Part shown: positions 1-10,430 of the stretch, piece by piece
Layout: every line of letters begins with the position of its first letter
Position numbering within the stretch: the stretch's first letter is position 1
Assembly: GCF_937951745.1 (NCBI RefSeq)
Contig: NZ_CALFBQ010000047.1
Location: 33,759-97,758 of the forward strand
Direction of reading: 5' to 3'
From: an uncultured Chloroflexus sp.
GTDB lineage: Bacteria; Chloroflexota; Chloroflexia; Chloroflexales; Chloroflexaceae
DNA length: 64,000 nt
The notes under the pieces: model-generated
What the model saw: the letters and a program-made list of their open reading frames with translations, nothing else
Databases searched by the model: none
Told to the model about the DNA's origin: nothing
Made by a program: the position numbers and the translations under genes

Positions 1-1305
1 ATTACGGTTGATTGCGGCATCTCGAATCACGCCGAAGTGGCCGATGCGAACCGGTTGGGGATCGACGTGATTGTCACCGACCACCACCATCCGCCTACCG
101 AACTGCCGCCAGCGTTGGCAGTCGTTAATCCCAAGCAACCCGATTGCGCGTATCCATTTAAAGAGTTAGTCGGTGTTGGGATTGCGTTCAAGCTCATCCA
201 AGCATTGGCGCGCAACGGCAAGCGTCCGGCCAATTTGCGCGGGCGCGATATGCTCGATCTGGTGGCGCTGGGAACGGTGGCCGATATGGGGCCATTGCTC
301 GACGAGAATCGGGTCTTAGTGCGGGCCGGCCTCATCGCGCTGAACGAGACGACGCGTCCCGGCGTGCGTGCGCTGATGGCCGCCGCCGGATTAGCGCCGG
401 GGTTGATCGATAGCGGCGCAATCGCGTTTGCGCTGGCCCCGCGCCTCAATGCCGCCGGCCGGCTCGCTGAAGCTCGCCGCGCCTACGAGTTGTTGCTGGC
501 CAGCGATCGGGAAACTGCCGATGGGTTAGCCGCCGAATTGAATGCGACCAATCGCGAGCGACAGGCGCTCACTCGCCAGTTACAGGCGCGAGCCGAAGAG
601 CTGGTCGCGCAGAGCGGGCGGGCCAAGCAACCGTTGATTGTGCTCGCCAGCCCTGAATTCAACGCCGGTGTGATCGGGCTCGTCGCGGCTCGTATCGTCG
701 AGACCTACTACCGGCCGGTGGTGGTGATCGAGCAAGGTAGCGAAACCTCACGCGGTTCGGCTCGCTCGATCCCCGGTTTGAGTATCATCGATATCTTCGA
801 TCAATGTGCCGACCTATTCGTGCGCTACGGCGGCCATGCTGCGGCAGCCGGCTTTACCATTACCACTGCGCAGATTCCGGTGCTCGAACAGCGATTGATC
901 GCTCTAAGCCGGCAATATGTGCGCGATGACCAACTGGTGCCACGGCTGATGATTGACGCAGTAGTACCGCTGACCGAGCTATCGTGGGAACTATACGCCG
1001 GCATCCAGCAGCTTGAGCCGTTTGGGCAAGGCAACCCGCAGCCGATCTTGATGGCGCCAAACGTGACTGCCATTGACCCCCAGCCGACCAGCGATGGCGC
1101 CCATCTGCGCATGCGGGTGCGCGCCGGCACGAGCATGTTCGAGGCGATTGGCTTTCACTTTGGCCACTTCGCCGAGGCGTTGCAGCGATACCCAACGATT
1201 GATCTCGCCTATCAACTAGCCGTTGATGAATGGAACGGGCAACGGCGCATGCGGTTGCTGGTGCGTGATTTTCGGCGCGCGGGAGGCGGGCGGAACGGTG
1301 GCTGA
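1..1305 (+). CDS. recJ: RecJ single-stranded-DNA-specific exonuclease (5' end outside window)
   Basis: RecJ is a 5'-3' single-strand DNA exonuclease used in recombination and repair. The frame is open from base 1, so the gene starts upstream; 434 codons are visible, roughly the last three quarters of a normal RecJ. Visible signatures are the DHH-family motif TVDCGISN at residues 2-9, the TDHHHPP motif at about 26-32 that binds the catalytic metals, and the DHHA1 motif GGHAAAAGF near residue 277, followed by the C-terminal OB-like domain. The gene is convergent with the gmd operon and is followed by a strong hairpin. A GTG at 37 is an internal codon, not the start. Confidence 0.93.
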   Translation: MTVDCGISNHAEVADANRLGIDVIVTDHHHPPTELPPALAVVNPKQPDCAYPFKELVGVGIAFKLIQALARNGKRPANLRGRDMLDLVALGTVADMGPLLDENRVLVRAGLIALNETTRPGVRALMAAAGLAPGLIDSGAIAFALAPRLNAAGRLAEARRAYELLLASDRETADGLAAELNATNRERQALTRQLQARAEELVAQSGRAKQPLIVLASPEFNAGVIGLVAARIVETYYRPVVVIEQGSETSRGSARSIPGLSIIDIFDQCADLFVRYGGHAAAAGFTITTAQIPVLEQRLIALSRQYVRDDQLVPRLMIDAVVPLTELSWELYAGIQQLEPFGQGNPQPILMAPNVTAIDPQPTSDGAHLRMRVRAGTSMFEAIGFHFGHFAEALQRYPTIDLAYQLAVDEWNGQRRMRLLVRDFRRAGGGRNGG

Positions 1306-1312
1306 GACAAAA

Positions 1313-1343
1313 ACCGCCCTGCCTTGATGATCGGCAGGGCGGT
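1313..1343 (-). terminator. Intrinsic terminator between recJ and the gmd operon
   Basis: A perfect 11-bp stem (ACCGCCCTGCC at 1313-1323, GGCAGGGCGGT at 1333-1343) has a 9-nt loop. On the minus strand it is followed by a run of five T, so it fits best as the end of the gmd transcript. It may also stop recJ transcription from the other side. Confidence 0.75.
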
Positions 1344-1366
1344 GCATAGAGACCGGATGCGAGCGA

Positions 1367-2547
<1,181 letters not shown>

Positions 2548-2563
2548 TTATCCTCTCACATGA

Positions 2564-3115
<552 letters not shown>

Positions 3116-3116
3116 C

Positions 3117-4259
3117 CTACAACTCGCCGCGGGCCGCCGCCACTGCCTTCTGGGCGCCTTCGGCCAACGTGGCCGCTGGGATCAGCTTAGAACCGGCCAA
3201 CAGTGCCCGTCCAGCTTCTTCATTGGTGCCAACCAGCCGTGCCACCATCGGCACGTCGGTGGGCACCTCTTCGAGAGCAGCAAGGATGCCGCGCGCGACT
3301 TCGTCAACGCGGGTGATGCCGCCAAAGATGTTGAACAATACCGCCTTGACGTTCGGATCAGAGAGGATGATCTGCAACGCTGCTTTGACCTTCTCTTTGC
3401 CGGCCCCGCCGCCGATATCGAGGAAATTGGCCGGCTCGCCGCCCGACAGCTTGATCACATCCATCGTCGCCATCGCCAACCCGGCGCCGTTGACCATACA
3501 GCCGATGTTGCCGTCGAGTTTGATGTACGTAATATCGGCCTCGCGCGCGCGCCGTTCGGCTTCCGGCTCAGCAGAGGGATCGCGAAGCGCTGCTAGTTCG
3601 GGGTGGCGGAAGAGGGCGCTCTCGTCGAGCAGCACTTTCGAGTCGAGCGCAAGCAGGCTGCCGTCAGCTTTCACCACCAGCGGGTTGATCTCGGCCAGCG
3701 AAGCGTCGTTCTCGACAAAGGCCCGATACAGCGCACTGGCGATCTGAGCGAATTGGCGAGCTTGCTTACCGTCGCGCAGCCCGATGCGGAAGGCTAGCTC
3801 ACGGGCTTGAAAATCGAGCAAGCCCATCGTCGGGTGGGCGGAAATCTTGATAATTGCTTCAGGGTTCGTCTTAGCAACCTCTTCGATCTCGACGCCGCCT
3901 TCGGCTGAGGCGATCATCGTGATCCGCTTGCTGCCGCGATCCAGAATGGCTGACAGATAGATCTCGCGCTCGTAACTGACCGCTTCGGCAACCAGCACCT
4001 TCTCAACGGTCAACCCTTTGATATTCATGCCCAAAATCTGCCCAGCCACCTGCTCGGCCTCGGCTGGAGTTTGGGCCAACTTCACGCCACCCGCCTTGCC
4101 GCGCCCACCGACATGCACTTGCGCTTTCACCACCACCGGCCCGCCAATTTGTTCGGCGATGGCGCGCGCCTCGGCTGGCGTGACCGCCACTCCGCCGCCG
4201 GTCACCGGAATGCCGTAGCGCGCCAAGAGTTCGCGCGCCTGATATTCATGCAACTTCAT
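3117..4259 (-). CDS. sucC: Succinyl-CoA synthetase (ADP-forming) beta subunit
   Basis: Beta subunit of succinate-CoA ligase, which interconverts succinyl-CoA and succinate with nucleotide phosphorylation in the TCA cycle. The 380-residue protein has the full family length, beginning [16 protein letters not shown]. It shows the ATP-grasp segment with [19 protein letters not shown] at about 45-63, the metal-binding EINPLVV near 190, and the CoA-ligase domain containing [18 protein letters not shown] and [10 protein letters not shown]. The alpha subunit gene sucD is not adjacent, so the subunits are encoded apart. A good promoter lies about 85 bp upstream. Confidence 0.96.
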   Translation of the reverse strand: MKLHEYQARELLARYGIPVTGGGVAVTPAEARAIAEQIGGPVVVKAQVHVGGRGKAGGVKLAQTPAEAEQVAGQILGMNIKGLTVEKVLVAEAVSYEREIYLSAILDRGSKRITMIASAEGGVEIEEVAKTNPEAIIKISAHPTMGLLDFQARELAFRIGLRDGKQARQFAQIASALYRAFVENDASLAEINPLVVKADGSLLALDSKVLLDESALFRHPELAALRDPSAEPEAERRAREADITYIKLDGNIGCMVNGAGLAMATMDVIKLSGGEPANFLDIGGGAGKEKVKAALQIILSDPNVKAVLFNIFGGITRVDEVARGILAALEEVPTDVPMVARLVGTNEEAGRALLAGSKLIPAATLAEGAQKAVAAARGEL

Positions 4260-4344
4260 GCCAGCTCTCCACTACCCGCCGTGGGCTTGTTTCGTCGTTT
4301 AGACACAACCATGCAACTGAGATCTGTGCGTGATAACTTCGGGA

Positions 4345-4374
4345 ATAGTAGCACAGAAATCGGCGAACTGTCAA
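4345..4374 (-). promoter_or_regulatory. Sigma-70-type promoter of sucC
   Basis: On the minus strand TTGACA (4374-4369) and TACTAT (4350-4345) are separated by 18 bp and face sucC, whose ATG is at 4259. The -35 is a perfect consensus match. Confidence 0.7.
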
Positions 4375-4481
4375 ATATTTTGCTTGTGCAAAAGTTGTGC
4401 ATGAGGTAGATCTTTCCCTGATCCCATGCCTTGCTGCGCAGCAAAAGGATACCGCAAAATGTTTGACACTTCAAGCGTCAT

Positions 4482-5423
4482 TCAGTCGCTGGCGAGATCG
4501 TACCGCGCCACGATGCCGGTGGGAAAGCTACACGCGATCAACTCTTCGACCAGCCCGCGCCGTTTGCCGTCACAGTTGATTTTGCGGCTGGCCAGCACCA
4601 CATCCACCTCATAGGCATTGTCATATAATTGATGGGCTAGCGTCGTCGATGAATTGGAAAGCATCACGTAACAGCCGCGCGCTGCTAGTTGGTGGAAGAC
4701 GGCGGCTAACCGGCGCTGCTCGGTTTCGTCGAACCCGCGCCGGGTGTAGCTGGTAAACGAAGCGGTGGGGCTGACGGGGACGTAAGGCGGGTCGAAGTAG
4801 ATGAAATCTCTCGCTTGGGCATAGTCGAGCACGGCGGCGAAGTCGGCAACGCGCAGTTCGGCGTGGCGCAAGGCTCGGCTCACTTCGCGCAGGTTGTCGC
4901 TATCGACGATCAGCGGGTTTTTGTAGTAGCCGAACGGCGCGTTGAATTGGCCTTTGTTGTTGAGGCGGTAAAGGCCGTTGTAGCACGTGCGGTTGAGAAA
5001 GATGGTGCGGGCAGCGCGTTCGACAAGCGAGCGCTGGGCGAAGTCGGGCCGGCGATCCCAGCCGCGAATCTCGTAGAAGAAGTCGCGGTCGGTCGCATAC
5101 GGGCGCAGACTCTGGAGCAGGTCGATCAACTCTTCGGCCTGATCTCGCACGGCCCGATAACAATCGATCAGCTCCGGGTTCACATCGCTCAAGATCGCGC
5201 CATGCTGCAAGCGGCCTTGATTCCAGAGGTAGAAGAAGAGAGCGCCGCCGCCCACGAATGGCTCGTGATAGCGGCCAAAGCGTTCGGGAATCCGCCGTGA
5301 TAGCTCTGGCAAGAGTTGGCTTTTACCGCCAGCCCACTTTAAAAATGGACGCGCAGGCACACATGGCTCCCCGGCAGGCGCGGCGGGCGCGCCCGTCCCC
5401 CAAACGCGATCGTAGGAACGCAT
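4482..5423 (-). CDS. DNA adenine methylase, D12 class (Dam-like)
   Basis: Predicted N6-adenine DNA methyltransferase of 313 residues. Motif I appears as FLKWAGGKSQLLPEL near residues 27-41, the FVGGGALFF segment follows near 57, and the catalytic motif IV is DPPY in IYFDPPYVPVSP near residue 215. This order is that of the alpha-type Dam/DpnM group. Its start ATG overlaps the stop of the upstream DUF885 gene by one base (TAATG), so the two are co-translated. No restriction endonuclease is adjacent, so it may be an orphan methylase; its recognition site cannot be read from sequence alone. Confidence 0.9.
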   Translation of the reverse strand: MRSYDRVWGTGAPAAPAGEPCVPARPFLKWAGGKSQLLPELSRRIPERFGRYHEPFVGGGALFFYLWNQGRLQHGAILSDVNPELIDCYRAVRDQAEELIDLLQSLRPYATDRDFFYEIRGWDRRPDFAQRSLVERAARTIFLNRTCYNGLYRLNNKGQFNAPFGYYKNPLIVDSDNLREVSRALRHAELRVADFAAVLDYAQARDFIYFDPPYVPVSPTASFTSYTRRGFDETEQRRLAAVFHQLAARGCYVMLSNSSTTLAHQLYDNAYEVDVVLASRKINCDGKRRGLVEELIACSFPTGIVARYDLASD

Positions 5424-7003
5424 TATAGCATATCGGTTACCGCCAGCAGCCGGCTAAGCACTGGCAAGGGCGGCGCGCCAAATGACAGTACGGCGTCGTG
5501 AAAGCGGCGTAGCGAAAAGTGTTCGCCCCAGCGTTGTTGCATCCGTTCGCGTAGTCGCATGATCGCCAAGCGACCCACGGTATAGCAGATGACCCCCGGA
5601 TCGAGCGCTGCCCGGCGCGCTTCGCGCATAGCGAGCGGTGGCTCTAGCCCGGCTTCGGCGCGAAATCGCTCGGTGGCGGCGGCGAGATCGGTCGCGCCGG
5701 TGTGCAGATCCACCGCCACGACCAGCCGGCAGGCGCGCAAGAGGGCCTCGCCAGCCACCGCCGCTGTGAGCCGGAGATCTTCTCCATCAAAGCCAGCAGC
5801 TACTGTCATCTGTTCGACATAATGCGCCCAGCCTTCGAGATGGCACACACTCCAGAAGTGGCGGGCCAACCGGCCCGGCGCGCGCGCGATAAAGGCAAGG
5901 TGCAGGTAATGGCCGGGGTAGGCTTCGTGGAGGGCGGCGACTGCCAGCGCTGGCCGGCCAAAGGCGCGCAACCATGCCGCTTGCTCGTGAACTGGCCATG
6001 TTGGATCAGGCAGGCTGACGGCCACTTGCGCTAGCCCGCTCCGCCCCGGTGGGATGAGGCTCAGCGCCGTCCAGCGGGCAAACGGCGGCGCGATCGTCAC
6101 CTGTGGTAACGTTGTGTCGATCAGACTCACCAGCTCGTAGCGAGCGAGCAGGGTGCGCGCATGGGCAATCCAGCCACGCAATTCGGCTAACACCTGCTCA
6201 GCCGGCGGATGGTCGGCGGCCAGTTTGTGCAGCAGCCGGCGGTAGTCGCGGTACGGTGCGAGCGCACTCAAGATATCACGCTGCCGGCGCAGCTCAGTTT
6301 CACCCAAGGCGCGCAGCCGTTCCGGCGATAGGCTAATCTGTTCAGCCAGCCGCAGCCAATCGCTGAAGTAGGCGGCGCCAAGACCCACTTCCTCAATGGC
6401 AGCAGGCAGGTGTTCTACCTGTAAAAAATGGCTAAACGCCGCCAGCGCAGTGAGCGCTGCACGCGCAGCAGCCCGCAACTCGCGGTTGGGCAGATGGGTG
6501 CTATTGAGCGTAGCGGCGGTGAGTTGGAGTGCAATCAGCGCCTCTTCGATCGCTAGCCGGCTAAGGGGACGGCGGAGGTTGGCGCGCGCGGTTTCCAACA
6601 GGCCGGGAATAGCGCGCAGTTCGGCCAAGAGCACGTCACATTCGGCTTCATCACTGGTCTCTAACCGGCGCGGGTCAAGAAACGCCAGCCCAGCATAGTA
6701 ACGGGGATCGCGGCGGTGCAGTTGTAACGTGCTCAGTTGCCAGATGGCCCATTCGAGCTGCCAACTCAACAAGGCGTGGTCGAGCTGTTCGGCGACGGTT
6801 TGGGGCGTAAGGTGCTGCAACGCCACAGCTAAAGCCCGGTAACGGGCCAGCCGCGCCGCGATTGCCACCGGGCTATGTTCGCCGATCACCGGCGGCGGCG
6901 GCAATCCGCTCGCAGCGGCTTGCGCTGGGTGTGCTGCGGTATATTCGGCCAAAAAGTCATCGATCAGGCCGCTAAGAGTTGTCGCAGAGAGTGGCGCAAC
7001 CAC
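5423..7003 (-). CDS. DUF885 family putative zinc metallopeptidase
   Basis: A 526-residue member of the DUF885 family. The family is thought to contain metallopeptidases because of a HExxH-like element, here HEAYPGHYLHLAF near residues 353-365, with GWAHYVEQM downstream as a possible third-ligand region. No signal peptide or membrane helix is visible, so it is probably cytoplasmic. The start is GTG at 7003 with GGAGG about 10 nt upstream. It is translationally coupled to the Dam-like methylase downstream, an unusual pairing with no obvious functional link. Substrate unknown. Confidence 0.85.
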   Translation of the reverse strand: MVAPLSATTLSGLIDDFLAEYTAAHPAQAAASGLPPPPVIGEHSPVAIAARLARYRALAVALQHLTPQTVAEQLDHALLSWQLEWAIWQLSTLQLHRRDPRYYAGLAFLDPRRLETSDEAECDVLLAELRAIPGLLETARANLRRPLSRLAIEEALIALQLTAATLNSTHLPNRELRAAARAALTALAAFSHFLQVEHLPAAIEEVGLGAAYFSDWLRLAEQISLSPERLRALGETELRRQRDILSALAPYRDYRRLLHKLAADHPPAEQVLAELRGWIAHARTLLARYELVSLIDTTLPQVTIAPPFARWTALSLIPPGRSGLAQVAVSLPDPTWPVHEQAAWLRAFGRPALAVAALHEAYPGHYLHLAFIARAPGRLARHFWSVCHLEGWAHYVEQMTVAAGFDGEDLRLTAAVAGEALLRACRLVVAVDLHTGATDLAAATERFRAEAGLEPPLAMREARRAALDPGVICYTVGRLAIMRLRERMQQRWGEHFSLRRFHDAVLSFGAPPLPVLSRLLAVTDML

Positions 7004-7247
7004 GAATGGTAGACCTCCGAGCGCAGGTGGTTTCTAGCTCTCGATGGCACGCGAAAAGGTTGCCGGCTACTGGTCGGTTACAGCGTATGGCGGTCAAGCT
7101 GTTGTATGCCATCTCGTATCTCTAGTATCAAGATAAATGGGGGTGTCTGTCAACAGGGTTTGTTCACGGTTTTTACGATGAAGGGGAAGCTATTTCCGTT
7201 GTAACAGACTATTACCGCCAACAGGAGCGATTACTTGGGGCTGCGCC

Positions 7248-7427
7248 CCCTCGCCTTGACCGCCGATTACGCCCCGCTCCCCACCTGTCATTGCGAGCCG
7301 CGCTCTGCGCGGTGAAGCAAGCTCCCACAAGTACGGATTCAGCTCGCTGAGGGGGATTGCTGCGGTCGGGCGCTCACAGTCAAGCTGGGCACCGCTCCCT
7401 CGCCCTGACCGCCGATCACGCCCCGCT
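7248..7427. repeat. MITE-like repeat flanked by 31-bp direct repeats
   Basis: Between the DUF885 gene and the GNAT-like gene (7004-7496) no gene is seen. The stretch holds two 31-bp direct repeats (7248-7278 and 7397-7427) that differ at two positions. They enclose about 118 bp that begins near TGTCATTGCGAG (7286-7297) and contains GGGGGATTGCTGCGG near 7352-7366. The inner sequence resembles the degenerate palindromic GTCATTGCGAG-type repeats common between bacterial genes, and a related copy occurs at 15946-16060. Confidence 0.6.
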
Positions 7428-7443
7428 GTTCCCCCGTTGTTGC

Positions 7444-7449
7444 TATAAT
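7444..7449 (+). promoter_or_regulatory. Probable -10 element (TATAAT) upstream of the GNAT-like gene
   Basis: A perfect TATAAT lies 47 bp upstream of the ATG at 7497. No convincing -35 was seen 17 bp further upstream, so this is a partial promoter call. Confidence 0.4.
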
Positions 7450-7496
7450 TCGGCGTAGTTCTTCAGGCAGCAATCACATATATTATTGAGGACACC

Positions 7497-8270
7497 ATGC
7501 AGATCACTATCCGGCCAGTAGCCACATACGCCGAGTATCAGGCCTGCGAACAACTTCAGCAATTGGTGTGGGGCGATGAGTTTGTGGTACCGCTCAACCT
7601 GCTGGTAACGGTGCAGCGCAATGGTGGGTTGGTGCTGGGCGCATTTGCAGGCGACGAACTGGTGGGCTTCGTGTTTGGTTTTTTGGCCCGCACTGCCGAT
7701 GGCCGCTTGAAGCATGCCTCGCATATGGCGGCGGTACGGCCCGATCTGCGCGATGCGCGCATTGGCGAGCGGCTCAAGCGGGCGCAGCGTGAGTTTGCCT
7801 TGGCGCAAGACCTTGAATTGATGACGTGGACGTATGACCCGCTGTTGGCGCGCAATGCCCATCTTAATATCCACAAACTGGGCGCGATCTGCCGCACCTA
7901 TTTGCGCAATGTATATGGGCCGGAGCCAGAGCTGGTTGATGGTACGTTGCCTAGCGATCGGTTTCAGGTCGAGTGGTGGTTGGTGCAATCACCGGTGGCG
8001 CGCCCGTCTGCCGAGCAGGTAGCGGCAGCTCCTCTGATCAATCCGTCACTCGATGCGCTGCCAGTCATTGCTGGTGAACTGGTCGCGCGTTTGCGCATTC
8101 CGCTTGATTTTAGCGCCGTGCAGCAACGCGATCCTAGCGCAGCGCAGGCGTGGCGTTACCATTTCCGGGCCTGCGCCGAAGCTGCTTTTGCCGCCGGGTA
8201 TGTGGTGGTTGATTTTGGCCGCGCCGATCACCAACATGGCCAATATACCTTGGTGCGGCCCACGTCGTAA
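7497..8270 (+). CDS. GNAT-superfamily acyltransferase-like protein (COG3375 type)
   Basis: A 257-residue protein whose first 150 residues have GNAT-fold features: the N-terminal ITIRPVATYAEYQACEQLQQ strand-helix unit, the LGAFAGDELVGFVFGF beta hairpin near 50-66, and HMAAVRPDLRDARIGERL near 76-93, which fits the acetyl-CoA-binding segment. The layout, including TWTYDPLLARNAHLNIHKLGA, is typical of the COG3375 group of predicted acyltransferases. The substrate is unknown. A gene of this group is sometimes found near menaquinone or amino-acid pathways, but nothing here supports a specific role. It stands alone with its own probable -10 upstream. Confidence 0.8.
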   Translation: MQITIRPVATYAEYQACEQLQQLVWGDEFVVPLNLLVTVQRNGGLVLGAFAGDELVGFVFGFLARTADGRLKHASHMAAVRPDLRDARIGERLKRAQREFALAQDLELMTWTYDPLLARNAHLNIHKLGAICRTYLRNVYGPEPELVDGTLPSDRFQVEWWLVQSPVARPSAEQVAAAPLINPSLDALPVIAGELVARLRIPLDFSAVQQRDPSAAQAWRYHFRACAEAAFAAGYVVVDFGRADHQHGQYTLVRPTS

Positions 8271-8344
8271 GGTCGTCGTAGGGGCGCAGCGTGCTGCGTT
8301 CCTACAGCGCGGTCGGGGGGCTGGTAAGGCCGGCGGCGCGGTCG

Positions 8345-10275
8345 GGGGCTCGTGGGTGGCAACAGAATGCCATCGCGCGCACGCGCATAGTTCAGGTCGC
8401 CGTTGATTGCGCCGTGGTAGCCGATATGCGGGCAATTGGCCCGATCGAGCACGATTGAGGCATCGATGCCGACCTATTTGTTGGCATCTACCACCTGCCG
8501 TACCCATACTGCTCCGTTCGGATATGCATAGATAAGCACGCCATTCGTGGCATCACAGTAGGCGACATGTGACCGTCCGGCTCTGTCAAGGGCCAGCGAA
8601 GCGTACCGACCCACATCACCTTCGGCAACTACCGTCTCGATTTGCCAGCCATTGCCGTTCCAACGGGCATAGTGCAAATCGCTATTCGTGGCGTCATAGT
8701 AGGCGAAGTGCAGCCAATCGTTACTATCGAGCGCCAACGTGACACACTCGCCCACTTGACCGTAGCTATCCACCCGTTGTTGCTCCCAGCGATTGGCGCG
8801 CCGGCGCGCATACTTGAGATCGGCGTTGGTCGCATCGTAATAGGTAATATACGGCTGATCGGCACGATCGAGCGCAAGCTGGACAAACTGCCCGCTTGGC
8901 GGCGCTTGATCGACAGTCTAAACTACCCAGTACGCACCCGTCCACGCAGCGTCAGCCAGATTGCCGCTAGTGATGTGTAATACGCTAGATACGGCCGTTC
9001 GGCGCTGTCAAGGGCGAGCGAGGCGTAGCGGCCAACCAGACCGGATTGTTCAACCAGCTCGATCTGCCAGAAGCCATTGCTCGGGCGGGCATACCAGAGA
9101 GCGTTCTGATCTCAACGGTATTCGGTAAACAAGCTGAGCTGCGGTTAGTTATCTGCATCAAGGTCAAGACTGAGGGCACGGATGGCGTTGTTGGCAGCGA
9201 TGACAGTTTGTTGTTGCCATGCGGCGCCATTCCAGAAGGCATATTGCAGGCTTGATTGCGCGACGTAGTATTCAATATGCGGCTGATCGCGCGTATCAAA
9301 CGCCAGCGTCACATACCAGCCGGTGATGTCTCTGTCATCAACGACTTGGATCATCCACCACGATCCATCCCAGTACGCATATTTCAGAACAGCATTGGCC
9401 GTGTCATAGTAGGCAAGATGAGGGTGGCCCTACCGGTCGAGGGCTTATGACAAAAATTGTCCGGCGTAGCGATCAACCGTTTGCACCTGCCACGCGCTTC
9501 CTGTCTACAGAGCATGCTGTAATGTCGCTGTCACTGCGGCAAAAAAAGCTGATGTGCGGGCGATCACTAGTGTCAAGGGCAAGGGCAACGGCGATGCCGG
9601 TATCGTGCTGGTCGACAGTCCGAATCTGCCAACGTTATCCATCCCAGCGCGCCTACTTCAGCGCGCTATGCGTCCAGTCATAGTACGCAATATGCGCATA
9701 GCCGGTACGACCAAGGGCGGGGTATTGGCAGTGTGCGTAGTGTTGTCAACAATTGTGATCTGCCAGCCGTTAGCGGTGCGATAGGCATATTTCAACGCGC
9801 CGTTAAACCAGTCGTAGTACCCGATGTGCGGTTAATTGGCGTGATCAAGTGCGCGGGCAGCATATTCACCCACCCCGGCATTGTCATCAACGACCTCAAT
9901 CCGCCAGCCGGCGGCTTCGGCATAGGCGTAATAGAGCGCGTCGCCACCAAAAGCGAGATGCGGTTGCCCGGCGGGGTTGATGCGCAAGGTACGATCACGC
10001 CGGCGGGTGAAATGGTATGGCCAATCGACCGTCGCAATCTCCCACGTTATCGTTGGAGCAGGTGAAGGCACAGGCGTGATGCCAGCCAATATCCGGCCAT
10101 CGCAAATACCCACAAGTGCGAGGATAAAAGAGTCTGAAGTTTTAAAACGTTCCCCTCCCCGTCCAAATACCCACAAGTGCGAGGATAAAAGCCGTGGACA
10201 ACACAATGCGCAACAACTGCGAATTCTCACAGACAGTTGTCCTGCGCACAGCCGGGGATGCGGGAGAACAAGCAA
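8345..10275 (-). pseudogene. Decayed gene for a protein of about 12 tandem 47-residue repeats
   Basis: Joining minus-strand frames gives about twelve copies of one unit of roughly 46-48 residues: a W-x-I-x-x-V-D start, then LALD, then PHIAYYDATN, then LKYA and a short WNG turn. Clear copies lie at about 8500-8640, 8640-8780 and 9200-9345. The reading frame is broken by several stop codons (for example after LDHAN near 9832, in the unit near 9645, and after VDANK near 8474) and by at least two frameshifts (near 9720 and near 8930). The 5' end holds a signal-peptide-like FILALVGIC segment and a proline-rich linker, so the intact protein was probably secreted. Similar repeats occur in large Chloroflexota surface proteins and may fold as a beta-propeller; that part is inference. 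No intact product is possible. Confidence 0.85.
10103..10191. repeat. 28-bp exact direct repeat inside the decayed gene's signal-peptide region
   Basis: The 28 bases at 10103-10130 recur exactly at 10164-10191, a 61-bp step. On the minus strand both copies can encode FILALVGI, but in different frames. This looks like a local duplication that disrupted the start of the repeat-protein gene. Confidence 0.8.
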
Positions 10276-10327
10276 TAGTAGTACAGCACAAGGCCAATGA
10301 ACCCAATCAGTACCGTGTGCAACCAGT

Positions 10328-10356
10328 TTGACACATCCCGCCGAGCACCGTACAAT
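10328..10356 (+). promoter_or_regulatory. Sigma-70-type promoter of the glgE cluster
   Basis: TTGACA (10328-10333) and TACAAT (10351-10356) are separated by 17 bp and lie 75 bp upstream of the glgE ATG. This is the best promoter match in front of the six-gene glucan/trehalose cluster. Confidence 0.7.
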
Positions 10357-10430
10357 CGAAAGTGGGGAAGGGTGAACGAGGCATCACCCCACGCGCAAAG
10401 TCACGATGTGTCACATTTCGAGGAGGCTCC

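Noticed and set aside
4256..4474. Small minus-strand frame upstream of sucC
   Set aside because: It spans the sucC promoter and leader, with no ribosome site or family.
8345..10191. Regular repeats that might be a CRISPR array
   Set aside because: The period is about 141 bp, units are diverged and code for a protein motif; there are no short exact repeats with unique spacers.
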